A stretch of DNA of 64,000 nucleotides from NCBI GenBank assembly GCA_017412765.1, contig JAFPWN010000045.1, positions 1 to 64,000 of the forward strand. The letters are read 5' to 3'. The DNA is from Oscillospiraceae bacterium (GTDB taxonomy: Bacteria; Bacillota; Clostridia; Oscillospirales; Oscillospiraceae). The notes below the pieces were generated by a model. That model saw only the letters and a list, made by a program, of their open reading frames with translations. It searched no databases and had not been told where the DNA came from. The first letter of the stretch is position 1; every line of letters begins with the position of its first letter. The position numbers and the translations under genes are program-made. This document shows positions 25,440 to 34,180 of the stretch, piece after piece.

Positions 25440-26486
25440 TTACGGAGTCAGAACGACATGGTTCTTTTCGTTGCTTGCCAGATATTCCAAATCTTTATAT
25501 ATCGGGAATTGATCTGCAAGAGACTCGTATGGAGTTTTCCGGGCAAGCAAAAGGAACTGCGGAGCGCCTTCATGTACTGAAAGCGATGTCAGAACATTGA
25601 TATCTGACATTACGTTCATCAGTTCAAGGCATTTCTCGCAACGAAGGCCTTTTATTCCGGAGGTGACTGCCGCAGCGTCAGCGTACAAACGCAGCGTGTT
25701 TTCCCGATCGCTGAAGCTGATTGATTTGATTCCTGTCCGATCGATCCGGTTTTTCAGCAGGCACATGCTTTCGCTGTATCCAATGTAACCCTGATCTGCT
25801 CCGGAATCATACGCCATCGCGACGCCGGTGTTATCATCATGCTTGTGCGAATCGATCGCCAGACGGTCAATAAGCAGCATGATGTCCTCCGGGTCGCTGT
25901 AAGCGGAAGAATTGGCTTCACCCTGAATATCCGCGGCTGCTTCGGCAATATACTGCGGCCTGTTCATGGGATCCTCTGAGTTTATGACGAGGATTTCCGA
26001 TGCGTCAGACAGATCGGTGATATGCGCTGCTGCGGCAAGCTTTTCACTATCAAGATCATAAATCAGGAAATTTCCACAGAGGAAGATAGGTATTCCGTAA
26101 AGATTATCCCCTACGGCGAACCCATCCAGCGCGAAGGGGAAAATGTCCTCCGAATCCTTCACGGCGTTACGGCTGATCGGACGAATCCGTTTGTTTGCTA
26201 TAAGCGTATCACGCAGAGAGGCGTCGTACATGATGACGTCTATGCCTTCCGGGACTCCGTCTAAGTAACAGTCCCATTCCGCGCGAACAAGCTTTATTTC
26301 CGGCTCGACTTCAGCCCAACGGCTCTCAATAAGCTCCTGATAGTAACCGACATCGGGCAAATACGGAAATACCGCGTAAGTCAGGGTGTCAACCCGCTCC
26401 ACGCCGCAAGCGGAGGTTGGCAGTATTATGGCAAGCGCAATGACAGCTGTGAAGCACTTCTTTAATATGAGTCTGATTTTTACCAT
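25440..26486 (-). CDS. Secreted thiaminase I (thiamine pyridinylase) lipoprotein
   Basis: 348 residues. Lipoprotein signal with lipobox LPTSAC (Cys27). The mature part follows bacterial thiaminase I, a periplasmic-binding-protein fold: VFPYLPDVGYYQELIESRW (39-57), WDCYLDGVPEGIDVIMYDA (71-89), YGIPIFLCGNFLIYD (130-144) and GYIGYSESM (233-241). Cys137 and Glu239 match the catalytic Cys113 and Glu241 described for Paenibacillus thiaminolyticus. The enzyme displaces the thiazole of thiamine with a nucleophile, destroying or salvaging vitamin B1 outside the cell. It lies 31 bases after the lipoprotein gene on the same strand. A solute-binding protein is the alternative, but the paired catalytic residues argue against it. 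Confidence 0.78.
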   Translation of the reverse strand: MVKIRLILKKCFTAVIALAIILPTSACGVERVDTLTYAVFPYLPDVGYYQELIESRWAEVEPEIKLVRAEWDCYLDGVPEGIDVIMYDASLRDTLIANKRIRPISRNAVKDSEDIFPFALDGFAVGDNLYGIPIFLCGNFLIYDLDSEKLAAAAHITDLSDASEILVINSEDPMNRPQYIAEAAADIQGEANSSAYSDPEDIMLLIDRLAIDSHKHDDNTGVAMAYDSGADQGYIGYSESMCLLKNRIDRTGIKSISFSDRENTLRLYADAAAVTSGIKGLRCEKCLELMNVMSDINVLTSLSVHEGAPQFLLLARKTPYESLADQFPIYKDLEYLASNEKNHVVLTP

Positions 26487-26517
26487 AGCGTAACCTCCTG
26501 CGCGATAGACTGCGCGC

Positions 26518-27522
26518 TCAGTCTACATAGTCCCACACGTTCAAGGTTTCGTCTGTGCGCTGTTCCTCCTCGATGATGCCGGGAACGAACTCGGTCACAT
26601 AGGTCTCACCGGTGCTCCTATCGATATAATAACGATTTATAGAGCCCGTGTATGAGCGGTAGAGAACGACGATTTCCTGCTCATCGCTTGAAGATACATC
26701 CCAATAAATCGGGTACTCTTCGGCTTTAACCTTGTCCTCAAGCTCAGGATTGGCGCTGTAGCAATACTTCTGAATGGCGGCGACCGCCTGCTCGTCGGTC
26801 AGCTCGTTTGTACCGGTTCTCTTAATCGCCGACAGAGTATTAACCATATACGCGAAGCGCCGTCCAAAGCCCTCCGCGCCCTCAATCGCGTAGTGCGCCC
26901 AGGCGATACGGCAGCCGTCAGACGCGGGGATGACATACACCATTTGCAGCATGTCGGGTGAAAAACCGCCGCCCTTGACCTCGGAAGCGTCGATACGGAT
27001 ACACTCACCGGCGCCCTCCAGCGTGAAATTCTCAGTTATGAGCTCATACTCCTTGGAAAGCTCCTCGCTGATAGATGCGGCGACGGTATCGGTGTCCTTC
27101 GAGCTGTAGGTCACTTCAAGATAGTTCTCAGGATTTTCAGGATCGTCCCAGCCTGAAATGAAGCGCTCGCGGTGTGGTTTGCTCTGCCGCACGAAGGATT
27201 CATAGTCATAGTCCATCTCGATTCCAATTGCCTCGTTCCGAATATGCTCATATTGTACGGTCTCTTCCATGCCCTCCAGTATGATGACTGTTTCAAAGCG
27301 CTCGCCGTCCTGACGGCTGGGTTCCGCCGCGGGTGTCTCAGAAGGCGCGGTCGGTTCTGAGTTTTCTACAGGCTTTTGGGTATCCTCAACAGGGGCCTGC
27401 TGCATGTCCTCAGAGGCTGCCGGCTCGTCGCCGGGCGTTTTGATTTCAGTGGTAAGGGCATTCGCACAACCGCCAAGCGCGAGTGCGGCGGCAATAGTCA
27501 ATGAAATAACTACTTTTTTCAT
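26518..27522 (-). CDS. Lipoprotein, copy 1 of a duplicated gene
   Basis: 334 residues from the ATG at 27522 (GGAGGAAA upstream). Lipoprotein signal ISLTIAAALALGGCAN, then a Pro/Glu/Ser/Thr-rich linker (about 25-75) and a globular domain with MEETVQYEHIRNEAIGIEMD and YIDRSTGETYVTEFVPG. I do not recognise the family. A copy at 62925-63935 is nearly identical in the globular domain while its linker has diverged. Here it is in operon with thiaminase; at the other copy no thiaminase follows. It lies directly behind the terminator of a tRNA-Arg remnant. Confidence 0.75.
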   Translation of the reverse strand: MKKVVISLTIAAALALGGCANALTTEIKTPGDEPAASEDMQQAPVEDTQKPVENSEPTAPSETPAAEPSRQDGERFETVIILEGMEETVQYEHIRNEAIGIEMDYDYESFVRQSKPHRERFISGWDDPENPENYLEVTYSSKDTDTVAASISEELSKEYELITENFTLEGAGECIRIDASEVKGGGFSPDMLQMVYVIPASDGCRIAWAHYAIEGAEGFGRRFAYMVNTLSAIKRTGTNELTDEQAVAAIQKYCYSANPELEDKVKAEEYPIYWDVSSSDEQEIVVLYRSYTGSINRYYIDRSTGETYVTEFVPGIIEEEQRTDETLNVWDYVD

Positions 27523-27556
27523 ATTTTCCTCCAAAAAAATGGCGTTTACTTTTTGC

Positions 27557-27591
27557 AAAGAAAACCGCCGATTTCCTCGACGGTTTTCTTT
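27557..27591 (-). terminator. tRNA-Arg transcript terminator hairpin, copy 1
   Basis: Minus-strand hairpin pairing 27578-27591 (CGACGGTTTTCTTT on the plus strand) with 27557-27570 (AAAGAAAACCGCCG), followed by T-rich sequence. It stands immediately after the CCA end of the tRNA fragment. The same hairpin recurs at 63967-64000. Confidence 0.7.
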
Positions 27592-27592
27592 A

Positions 27593-27637
27593 TGGCACGC
27601 CTGATGCGATTCGAACGCACGACCCCCAGAGTCGGAG
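27593..27637 (-). pseudogene. 3' fragment of tRNA-Arg(CCG), probable att site
   Basis: Read on the minus strand, 45 nt match tRNA positions 32-76: anticodon loop CTCCGAC (anticodon CCG), 3' anticodon stem TCTGG, variable GGGTC, T arm GTGCG-TTCGAAT-CGCAT, acceptor strand CAGGCGT, then GCCA. The bases upstream (GATAA at 27638-27642) cannot pair with TCTGG, and no D arm or 5' acceptor strand exists, so the match stops exactly at the anticodon loop. That is the usual crossover point for tyrosine integrases, making this an attachment-site remnant rather than a working tRNA. Confidence 0.75.
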
Positions 27638-27712
27638 TTATCAGGCTAGTTTCAAAAATTCAGTATTTATGAGGGTTTGCGGCTTTTTAGACCGGTATTC
27701 AAAGCTTAACAG

Positions 27713-27781
27713 AACCGCCGCTAAGCCCTGTAAACACTGGCTTCGCGGTGGTTATTCAGAATAGTAGTCAAATAGTAGTCA
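27713..27781. repeat. Dispersed 69-base repeat, copy 1
   Basis: Contains TGTAAACACTGGCTTCGCGG and GTTATTCAGAATAGTAGTCA, about 80% identical by eye to 46485-46553. It includes a stem (CCGCCGCTAAGCC with GGCTTCGCGGTGG) and a tandem AATAGTAGTCA. It lies just inside the tRNA fragment, so it is probably the end of an integrative element. The rest of 27638-27823 shows no gene. Confidence 0.6.
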
Positions 27782-27823
27782 GGGAGCTAATCTAACGTCA
27801 GAGCGGACAAAACAAAATGCGCC

Positions 27824-29263
27824 TTAGTAGAGGGAAACCATAGCAAGATACTCCTCCCATGGGTTCACAGCGCAGCCAGCGCCGTCGCGGTAGATGGACC
27901 AATCGGATCTCGGTATAAAAACTCGTATGCCCTCCGTGCCGTCAAAGGTATGATCTGTTACCATAAGCATAGTTTCCCGATGCTCGATAACGAGACGCTG
28001 AACTCCCTTCGCGCCGCTGAAGAAGTTATCCGGAAGGGATTCAACGCTTGCGGGAATTGACAGCTCCCGGAGCCTTTCTGAACCGTTCAGGGCGTTTTCA
28101 GCGAAGCCGACAACGGGCTTTCCATCGAATAAGGACGGAACTGTCAGGCTCTCGCTTTTCGTCCCGTTTTCCGTGAGCCCAGACACTATATATCCCGCGC
28201 CGTCTGCAATCGGGGAAAATTTAAAGGCGTCGGCGTCCCCTTCGGCGGCTGCAGCCGCGGCGCTCACCGGCTCCGGCATTTCCGGGAGAGCGACGTCAAC
28301 AGGCGAGCTGCACCCAAGATACGCGAGAATATCCGCCGCCAGCTCCGCCGTTCTTACCACGGCTCCGGCGGAGTTAAGGTGCAGATTTGAATCGTAGAAC
28401 CAGTCTCCTTCAAGAATATAGTTGTTGGGGTCTGAGATAACGGGGCAGTTAAAGCTCTCGTTTACAAGGGTGAAGTATTCGCCCACAGACTCCTGTGAGG
28501 CGTCCTGCACAGCCAGAGCGTTCACCGGACTGAAGCTCACGGCGACCTGGGCTCCAACGCCGTTCGCGCAGCTGATGAAACCGTTTACCTCCTCAATAAA
28601 GGCGTCATCTATGGTTACTGCTGAAAAATCAATGGGTACGGCGGTATCGAAGCCAAGCTGCATTATATTTCCGGGGCGGTCATAGATCATATCGCAGCGC
28701 TCGCTAAAGCTGGATTTTGCATAAGCGTCTCCGGAACCCGGGTTTTCGCCGCTTTCCCAAAGCTCATATCGCTCCTGAAGGTAGGGGACCAGGCTTCCTG
28801 CAAGCTCACGCTTCATATCATATGTAAGCGGCATAATGAGTGACTTGTCATTCTCTGCGCATTTGAGAAAGGCCATCGCGCCAAAGTATGTACTCATCAC
28901 GGAGCTGAGCGGCTCAACGACTATTACCGCCATATCACCCTCCCGCAGCTCGCCCTTACTAAGCTCCAGCATTGCCGAGGTCCCTACCGCTCCGTAAAGG
29001 CCGAAGGGGCATACGGTATAATAGAAGCCTTTTTCCCGCAGTATGTTTTCCAGAAGCTCGCCGTTTAAGCCGAAGGCCACGTCGCTGTTTCCGATTATCA
29101 GGAGCCTTTTCCCGTCAGAGTTCCTGAGCCGCGAATACATTTCGGAAAGCTCCGCGTAGTATGTCTCTCCGTAGACCTCCGGCAGCGCCGCGCCTGACGC
29201 AAGGAGAAACGACGGGAGAATAAGCGCCAGGGTAATGGCGGCAATTATGTTTCCAAGCTTCAT
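27824..29263 (-). CDS. Secreted SGNH-like protein with leucine-rich-repeat tail
   Basis: 479 residues from the ATG at 29263, which overlaps the stop of the gene before it (ATGA). N-terminal signal/anchor (about 3-22). An SGNH/DltD-like block starts LLIIGNSDVAFGLNGE (about 56-71, GNSD in place of GDS), and DSNLHLNSAGAVVRTAE (about 300-316) fits the catalytic Asp-His block. The C-terminal about 120 residues are BspA-type leucine-rich repeats (LRELSIPASVESLPDNFFSG). Last gene of the acylation operon; likely an extracytoplasmic acyltransferase or esterase acting with MBOAT. Its 5' neighbour has the same two parts in the reverse order. Confidence 0.7.
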   Translation of the reverse strand: MKLGNIIAAITLALILPSFLLASGAALPEVYGETYYAELSEMYSRLRNSDGKRLLIIGNSDVAFGLNGELLENILREKGFYYTVCPFGLYGAVGTSAMLELSKGELREGDMAVIVVEPLSSVMSTYFGAMAFLKCAENDKSLIMPLTYDMKRELAGSLVPYLQERYELWESGENPGSGDAYAKSSFSERCDMIYDRPGNIMQLGFDTAVPIDFSAVTIDDAFIEEVNGFISCANGVGAQVAVSFSPVNALAVQDASQESVGEYFTLVNESFNCPVISDPNNYILEGDWFYDSNLHLNSAGAVVRTAELAADILAYLGCSSPVDVALPEMPEPVSAAAAAAEGDADAFKFSPIADGAGYIVSGLTENGTKSESLTVPSLFDGKPVVGFAENALNGSERLRELSIPASVESLPDNFFSGAKGVQRLVIEHRETMLMVTDHTFDGTEGIRVFIPRSDWSIYRDGAGCAVNPWEEYLAMVSLY

Positions 29264-31044
29264 TTTCCATCCACCCAAAGTCCGTCGCGTGAAAGCTGCG
29301 ACTTAATATCCCTTATCCAAACTCTTGTGCAGTTCTGAGCCGGTATCGTCAGAAGATGATAAACCGTGTCATAAAAGTCCGCGTCGTGATAGATAAAGTC
29401 ATAGATTTCACTTATGACGGCGACGCCGTTCATACAGGAGAATTTCTCCGTGTAAAGCTTCCCCATAAGCGCTATGTTCCCTTGCTGCTCCTCGGGAACG
29501 CTCTCTATGTCTATCGAGGCGTAAGAGACGTAAATGCGGGCGCCCCTTTCCGTAAACAAACCGTATTCCTCCTCAAGCCTTGACAGGTCGGAAAGATAAT
29601 CCGGATCGAGGAGGACTGTATCTACAAGTTTTTCGGCGCTCTTATCGCGGTAATACGGTATGGAGCCGGTCTCGTCAAAATACTCGTAACCCTTGCTGTC
29701 GTGGTAAATATCCGTATATCTTCCGCCGGGCTTTTTCTTGTCGAGATACAGCCGGAGGCTCTCTAAAACTCCGCCGTCGAAGCGGCGCATATCGAGAAGA
29801 GAGACAAGGTCATAGTTATACTCCATGGCGCACCAGAGCTTATCATCGTATTTTGAAAGCCCGGTGGTCAGAAGAAGCTGCTGTGAGCTGGAAATTTCCG
29901 GGGTATGAATGATTATATCGTTTTCGGTGATGAAATTCGCCATAAGCTCCATTTGAAAAATAGAACTGGTGACGCCGTTAAGTCCCATGTTGATTACGGT
30001 AAAGCTGCCGTCAAACGCTTTCTGCGCATCCGGGCCTATGAGGTTATACCACATGGAGCAGCCGCCATAAAAAACGAGGCGTTTTTCGCCCATAGTGGTT
30101 ATAAGAAGATCCAGCTTATCCGCCAGTACGCTCTCGCGTCGGAAGGAATAGCCGTATGGATCCTCAATGGCGCTTATTCTCAGGGTCGAGAGATTATCGC
30201 ACCCGGCAAAGCAGCCGTCGGTAATGTACTCGATGTTGTCAAAAAAGCTCAGAACCCGCAGCTTAGCGCCGGCAAAGGCGTTTTCCTCTACGGAGACAAT
30301 GCTTTTCGGCAGTATTACGCTCTCCGCGCCGCAGTCCTTAAAGGCACTCTCCCCGATGACCGTGACGGGATATCCGCCAAGAGCTTCGGGTATTACAAGG
30401 GTCGTTTCGCCGCCGGAATATCCCGTTATCCTCGCGGAGTTGTCCGAAATTTCGTATGTAAAAAGCTCCGGCTCCGTCCACTTCGCCCACTGGGCGTAGA
30501 GCGTCAAACTGTCGCTGACGGTGACACGGCTCCCCAGACCGACTCTGTCTCCGGTGCCGTCCGGTTCTGTGTTCCAACAAGTGAGGGTATAGCCCTCCCA
30601 GGTGAAGATATCGGTGCCGATTGATACGTTTGGCCGCGTATGATAGCTAATATCGTAGCTTCTTACAACGCTTTTTCCCTCGCCGGTGGCGGAATCGCCG
30701 CCGTTTGCGATATATGTTACCGTGCGTGTGTGGTTTGAGAGCGTCAGCCTGACGCGCGTCGGGTAGCGGACGTCAACAAGCTCCAGCTTAGTAAGCCCGT
30801 GCGCCGGTGAGATGCGGTATTCCCCGGTGTAATCCGTTTCGGTAACCTCGTAACCGGAATCGGTTTCAATTAAAAAGCTGGCGTCCGATCCCGGCTTTAG
30901 AGAGACGGAGCTTACCTCTATCGTGTAGTGTTCCCCGTCCATAACAAGCGCCGTGACCTCCGTTGAGGGCGGCGCTTTTTTGCCGCAGGAGGAGAGGCAC
31001 AAGGCTGCTGTAAGTATTATAAAGGTTGTAATAAGCTTTTTCAC
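29260..31044 (-). CDS. Lipoprotein: InlB-type repeat, leucine-rich repeats and SGNH-like domain
   Basis: 594 residues from a GTG at 31044 with AGGAGGGG upstream; longer frames enter the MBOAT gene. Lipoprotein signal TTFIILTAALCLSSCGKK. Then a beta region, an InlB B-type repeat (IFTWEGYTLTCWNTEPDG, ending SLTLYAQW), BspA-like leucine-rich repeats (YPVTVIGESAFKDCGAESVI), and a C-terminal SGNH-like domain with FYGGCSMWYNL and VINMGLNGVTSS (block I Ser in GGCS). It combines envelope attachment with a DltD/AlgX-like fold. Overlaps both neighbours' reading space tightly, so it is certainly co-translated with the MBOAT system. Confidence 0.7.
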   Translation of the reverse strand: MKKLITTFIILTAALCLSSCGKKAPPSTEVTALVMDGEHYTIEVSSVSLKPGSDASFLIETDSGYEVTETDYTGEYRISPAHGLTKLELVDVRYPTRVRLTLSNHTRTVTYIANGGDSATGEGKSVVRSYDISYHTRPNVSIGTDIFTWEGYTLTCWNTEPDGTGDRVGLGSRVTVSDSLTLYAQWAKWTEPELFTYEISDNSARITGYSGGETTLVIPEALGGYPVTVIGESAFKDCGAESVILPKSIVSVEENAFAGAKLRVLSFFDNIEYITDGCFAGCDNLSTLRISAIEDPYGYSFRRESVLADKLDLLITTMGEKRLVFYGGCSMWYNLIGPDAQKAFDGSFTVINMGLNGVTSSIFQMELMANFITENDIIIHTPEISSSQQLLLTTGLSKYDDKLWCAMEYNYDLVSLLDMRRFDGGVLESLRLYLDKKKPGGRYTDIYHDSKGYEYFDETGSIPYYRDKSAEKLVDTVLLDPDYLSDLSRLEEEYGLFTERGARIYVSYASIDIESVPEEQQGNIALMGKLYTEKFSCMNGVAVISEIYDFIYHDADFYDTVYHLLTIPAQNCTRVWIRDIKSQLSRDGLWVDGK

Positions 31045-31054
31045 GCCGCCCCTC

Positions 31055-32485
31055 CTAAAACTGAAAATAGGCAAAGCCCGCGGCGGCCTCCGTCTCAAGG
31101 AGAGCAAGCCAGCTGATGGCTATTATAGTAATAATAAGCGCCGCGCTCAATACCCGCCTTGCGGTGTCGGTATCGTCCTTCGCCGGCGGCAGATCGTAGT
31201 TTCCCCAGTCGTAGAGCCGCGCCATGGCGGTTATCGTAAGGAGAATGAGCGCCAGCGTCAGTCCGTTTATACCCATCTGAGAAAAGGATACGTCTATCCC
31301 GGTTTCCCATCCGAAAATCAGGCGCGAGAAAATGACCCCGATCTCACCGACGGAGGAGGCGCGGAACATAAGCCCCGCCGGGATATAGAAAATAAACATC
31401 AGCACCCGGCGCGTCAGAACCGCAAGGGGCCTCTCGTTGCGGATGTTCCTTTTGAACGTCGAATCCAGTATGACGCACGAAGCCGAGTATAAGCCCCACA
31501 GAACGTATGTCCAGCTGGCTCCATGCCACAGCCCGCAAAGGGCGAAAACAATGAGGGTATTCAGCATCCTACACCATTTGCCCCTTCTGCTCCCGCCCAG
31601 CGGGATATAGAGATACTGAGTAAACCAGCGGTTGAGGCTTATGTGCCAGCGCCGGAAGTATTCAGAGGGGCTTTGGGAGGTATAGGGCCTGTCAAAATTG
31701 CGCGTGAGCCTTATGCCCATGAGCCGGGCGGATCCGGCGGCGATCTCCGAATATCCGGCAAAATCACAGTATATCTGGAGGCAGAACATCGCCCCCGCGC
31801 AGAGCACCGCGAAAGCGCCGGCCCCGGATAGGTTTGAGTAAACCCTGTTAACATAGATGCCTAAAAGATCCGCGACGGCGCACTTCCGGAAAAAACCGCA
31901 TAAGAGCAGCCTGATCCCTGCCCGGATATCCTCGGCATCGGCGCGCCTTTCGCTCTTAAGCTGCGGCAGCAGCTTCCCGGGCGGCTCGATGGGGCCTGCC
32001 ACAAGCTGGGGAAAGTAAACGACAAACAGTGCGTACCAGCCCAGGTGACGCTCCGCCTTAAAATCCCCTCTGTAAACGTCGATGACGTATGAGAGAGTCT
32101 GGAAGGTATAAAATGAGATGCCGATGGGAAGCAGGATATCAATAAAGAAGCTGTCGCTGCGGCCAGTCAGGAAATTTGACACCGTCAGTACCGTACCGAC
32201 GAAAAAATTGAAATATTTAAAAAAGGCCAATATTCCGAGGCACACAGCCAGCGTAAGCGCTAACAGAAGCTTTTTCCTGCAGGGGTAACGTTCCATCAGA
32301 AGCGCGGCACTGTAGGAGACCAGCGTTGTAATGAGCAGCAGGACTATGAGCCACGGGTTCCAGTACATATAGAAGAAATACGAGGCTGCCAGCAGCCAAA
32401 TCCAGCGGTATTTTTGCGGCATAAAGCGGTCGACTGCCACAACTACCGGCAGGAAAATAAGAAAGGGAAGGGAGTTGAAGCTCAC
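31055..32485 (-). CDS. MBOAT O-acyltransferase (AlgI/DltB-like)
   Basis: 476 residues starting at GTG 32485, overlapping the small membrane protein's stop (GTGA). Around ten or more membrane segments with MBOAT features: YRWIWLLAASYFFYMYWNP, LLPIGISFYTFQTLSYVIDV, YFPQLVAGPIEPP, YSEIAAGSARLMGI, and the catalytic His in LCGLWHGASWTYVLWGLYSA. It moves an acyl group across or at the membrane onto an envelope polymer, as AlgI and DltB do. With an AMP ligase two genes upstream and SGNH partners downstream, a surface-polymer acylation role is well supported; the acyl group and polymer are unknown. Confidence 0.9.
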   Translation of the reverse strand: MSFNSLPFLIFLPVVVAVDRFMPQKYRWIWLLAASYFFYMYWNPWLIVLLLITTLVSYSAALLMERYPCRKKLLLALTLAVCLGILAFFKYFNFFVGTVLTVSNFLTGRSDSFFIDILLPIGISFYTFQTLSYVIDVYRGDFKAERHLGWYALFVVYFPQLVAGPIEPPGKLLPQLKSERRADAEDIRAGIRLLLCGFFRKCAVADLLGIYVNRVYSNLSGAGAFAVLCAGAMFCLQIYCDFAGYSEIAAGSARLMGIRLTRNFDRPYTSQSPSEYFRRWHISLNRWFTQYLYIPLGGSRRGKWCRMLNTLIVFALCGLWHGASWTYVLWGLYSASCVILDSTFKRNIRNERPLAVLTRRVLMFIFYIPAGLMFRASSVGEIGVIFSRLIFGWETGIDVSFSQMGINGLTLALILLTITAMARLYDWGNYDLPPAKDDTDTARRVLSAALIITIIAISWLALLETEAAAGFAYFQF

Positions 32486-32715
32486 TTTATCACCCCCATT
32501 ATGAAAACGAGGTAGATAAGCAGAGCGAGCGCCGCCTCCCTCAGTGAAGCGCCTGTCAGGACGGCGTATGCCGTTGCGCCGAGGACGATCGCTCCCGCGG
32601 CGTAGGTGAATATACCATGCGTATCACGCTTCACGCGGTCAAAGATGAGAAGAAACGCCGCGAGAGCGTATAACGCTATAATAACAGGGCTTTCAAGTAT
32701 TACGCTCCCACTCAC
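32482..32715 (-). CDS. Small membrane protein of the acylation operon
   Basis: 77 residues from a GTG at 32715 (GGGGG upstream), with three hydrophobic segments (IIALYALAAFLLIF, GAIVLGATAYAVLTG, LALLIYLVFIMGVI). Coupled by overlap to MBOAT. Its place between ligase and MBOAT recalls DltX in the dlt operon, although DltX has one membrane segment; no sequence kinship is claimed. Confidence 0.65.
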   Translation of the reverse strand: MSGSVILESPVIIALYALAAFLLIFDRVKRDTHGIFTYAAGAIVLGATAYAVLTGASLREAALALLIYLVFIMGVIK

Positions 32716-32734
32716 GGTTTTCCCCCTTTCAGAT

Positions 32735-34180
32735 TTATTGAAACAGCCTTCTGACCGCTTGCTTATCGACCTTCCCCGAGGCCGTCATGGGCAGCGCGTC
32801 AAGTAAAAGTATTTTTGCGGGCATTTCGGGCTTTGTAAGAACTCTCGACAGCTCCGGGACGATATCGCAATCGCCGCCTAAAACCACGGCGGCGCAGGGG
32901 ACCTCCCCCACATTGACGTCGGCAGCGCCGACCACCGCAGCGTCCAGTACGCCCGGAAGGGCTTTTATGGCGTTTTCAATCTTCACGGCGGATAGATTTA
33001 CGCCGTTTCTTATGATGATATCCTTTTTCCGTCCGATGATGTGGAGATAACCCATATCGTCTATGTAACCGATGTCTCCGGTGTGAAGCCGCCTTTCCGG
33101 GTCTATCGCTTCCGCCGTGGCGCGCTCGTCCCGGTAATAGCCCGGCGTAACGGCGGGAGCGCGAACGGTTATTTCGCCGTCAGCCTCAATTTTAACGTCG
33201 TATCCGGGAATCGGCTTTCCGACGCTGTTCGCCCTCGCCTCCCGCGGCTCCGTTTTCGGCGCGCCGGAAATAGCGATGCACTCCGACATACCGTAAACCG
33301 GCAGGAGCTTCAACCCGAGAGTGTCTTCAATAAACTCAAAGTCCATTCCCGAAAGGGGCGCCCCGGCGATGACCCCGACTCTGAGAGAGCTAAGGTCGGC
33401 GCCGCTCTCAAGCTTAAAGCGTGCCAGCTTCAGAGCGTAGCTCGGGACGCCGTCAAGCCGCGTTATGCGGTATTTTTCTATGCACCCGGCGACGTACTCC
33501 ACCTCGACGGATTTCGGGAAGAATATCTTATACCGGCATACTACCCCAACGAATATGACCGCAAGTCCGAAAACGTGGTGAATGGGCAGGCACTCCATCT
33601 GGACGTCGTCCGGCTCGTAGCATCCAACGAAGGAATAGTGGCGGACGTGGCTCAGAATATTGAACTGGCTGAGGACCACACCCTTTGAGCGCCCTGTGGA
33701 GCCGGATGTAAAAATTATCACAGCGGGCTTTCCAATATCGATATCCGTATTGAACTTCGGCGCCGCCGGATTATTTATCTTATTTATGCCGAATTCCGCG
33801 CCGTTTACCGTCCAGCAGCCTGCGGCGGAAATACCGCCGCCGGAAGCCTCGTTTGTTATTACAAAATCCGGCGCGATATCCATACTCAGCCCGGCAAGAT
33901 AGCCGGAAACGTTATCGTGCGGGTCTGTCAGCGCCACGGTTGCGCCCAAGAACTCGAGGCTGAGCCATAAAATGGCCGTATCGAGACTCCTCGTAGCTCT
34001 CAGGGCAACGAGGCTCGATTCCCTCAGCCCCAAATCATAGAGCCTGTTCGCTATGCTGACGCAGGTATAGAGGCATTCCGCAACGGTAAAGGAGCGGCTT
34101 TCGTCAAAGAGGAACGCGTCGTTCGGGCGCTCTTCGGCGTAGCCGAAAAGGTGGCTGTAAAGGTTTTTAAGCTCTGTCAT
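32735..34180 (-). CDS. AMP-dependent acyl/amino-acid ligase (DltA-like position)
   Basis: 481 residues from the ATG at 34180, overlapping the CAT-like gene stop (ATGA) with GAGAGG upstream. Adenylate-forming motifs in order: IIFTSGSTGRSKGVVLSQ (A3, about 155-172), YGMSEC (A5), HTGDIGYIDDMGYLHIIGRK (A7/A8) and the terminal PMTASGKVDKQAV with the catalytic Lys. It activates a carboxylic acid as acyl-AMP and passes it to a thiol. No carrier-protein gene or fused carrier domain is visible in the operon, so the acceptor may be CoA or a carrier encoded elsewhere. Confidence 0.85.
   Translation of the reverse strand: MTELKNLYSHLFGYAEERPNDAFLFDESRSFTVAECLYTCVSIANRLYDLGLRESSLVALRATRSLDTAILWLSLEFLGATVALTDPHDNVSGYLAGLSMDIAPDFVITNEASGGGISAAGCWTVNGAEFGINKINNPAAPKFNTDIDIGKPAVIIFTSGSTGRSKGVVLSQFNILSHVRHYSFVGCYEPDDVQMECLPIHHVFGLAVIFVGVVCRYKIFFPKSVEVEYVAGCIEKYRITRLDGVPSYALKLARFKLESGADLSSLRVGVIAGAPLSGMDFEFIEDTLGLKLLPVYGMSECIAISGAPKTEPREARANSVGKPIPGYDVKIEADGEITVRAPAVTPGYYRDERATAEAIDPERRLHTGDIGYIDDMGYLHIIGRKKDIIIRNGVNLSAVKIENAIKALPGVLDAAVVGAADVNVGEVPCAAVVLGGDCDIVPELSRVLTKPEMPAKILLLDALPMTASGKVDKQAVRRLFQ

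Noticed and set aside
25440-26486. Ordinary ABC transporter solute-binding lipoprotein
   Set aside because: No permease or ATPase genes are near, and the thiaminase I catalytic Cys and Glu with flanking motifs are conserved.
27593-27665. A functional tRNA gene
   Set aside because: Only positions 32-76 are present; no D arm, no 5' acceptor strand and the anticodon stem cannot pair.
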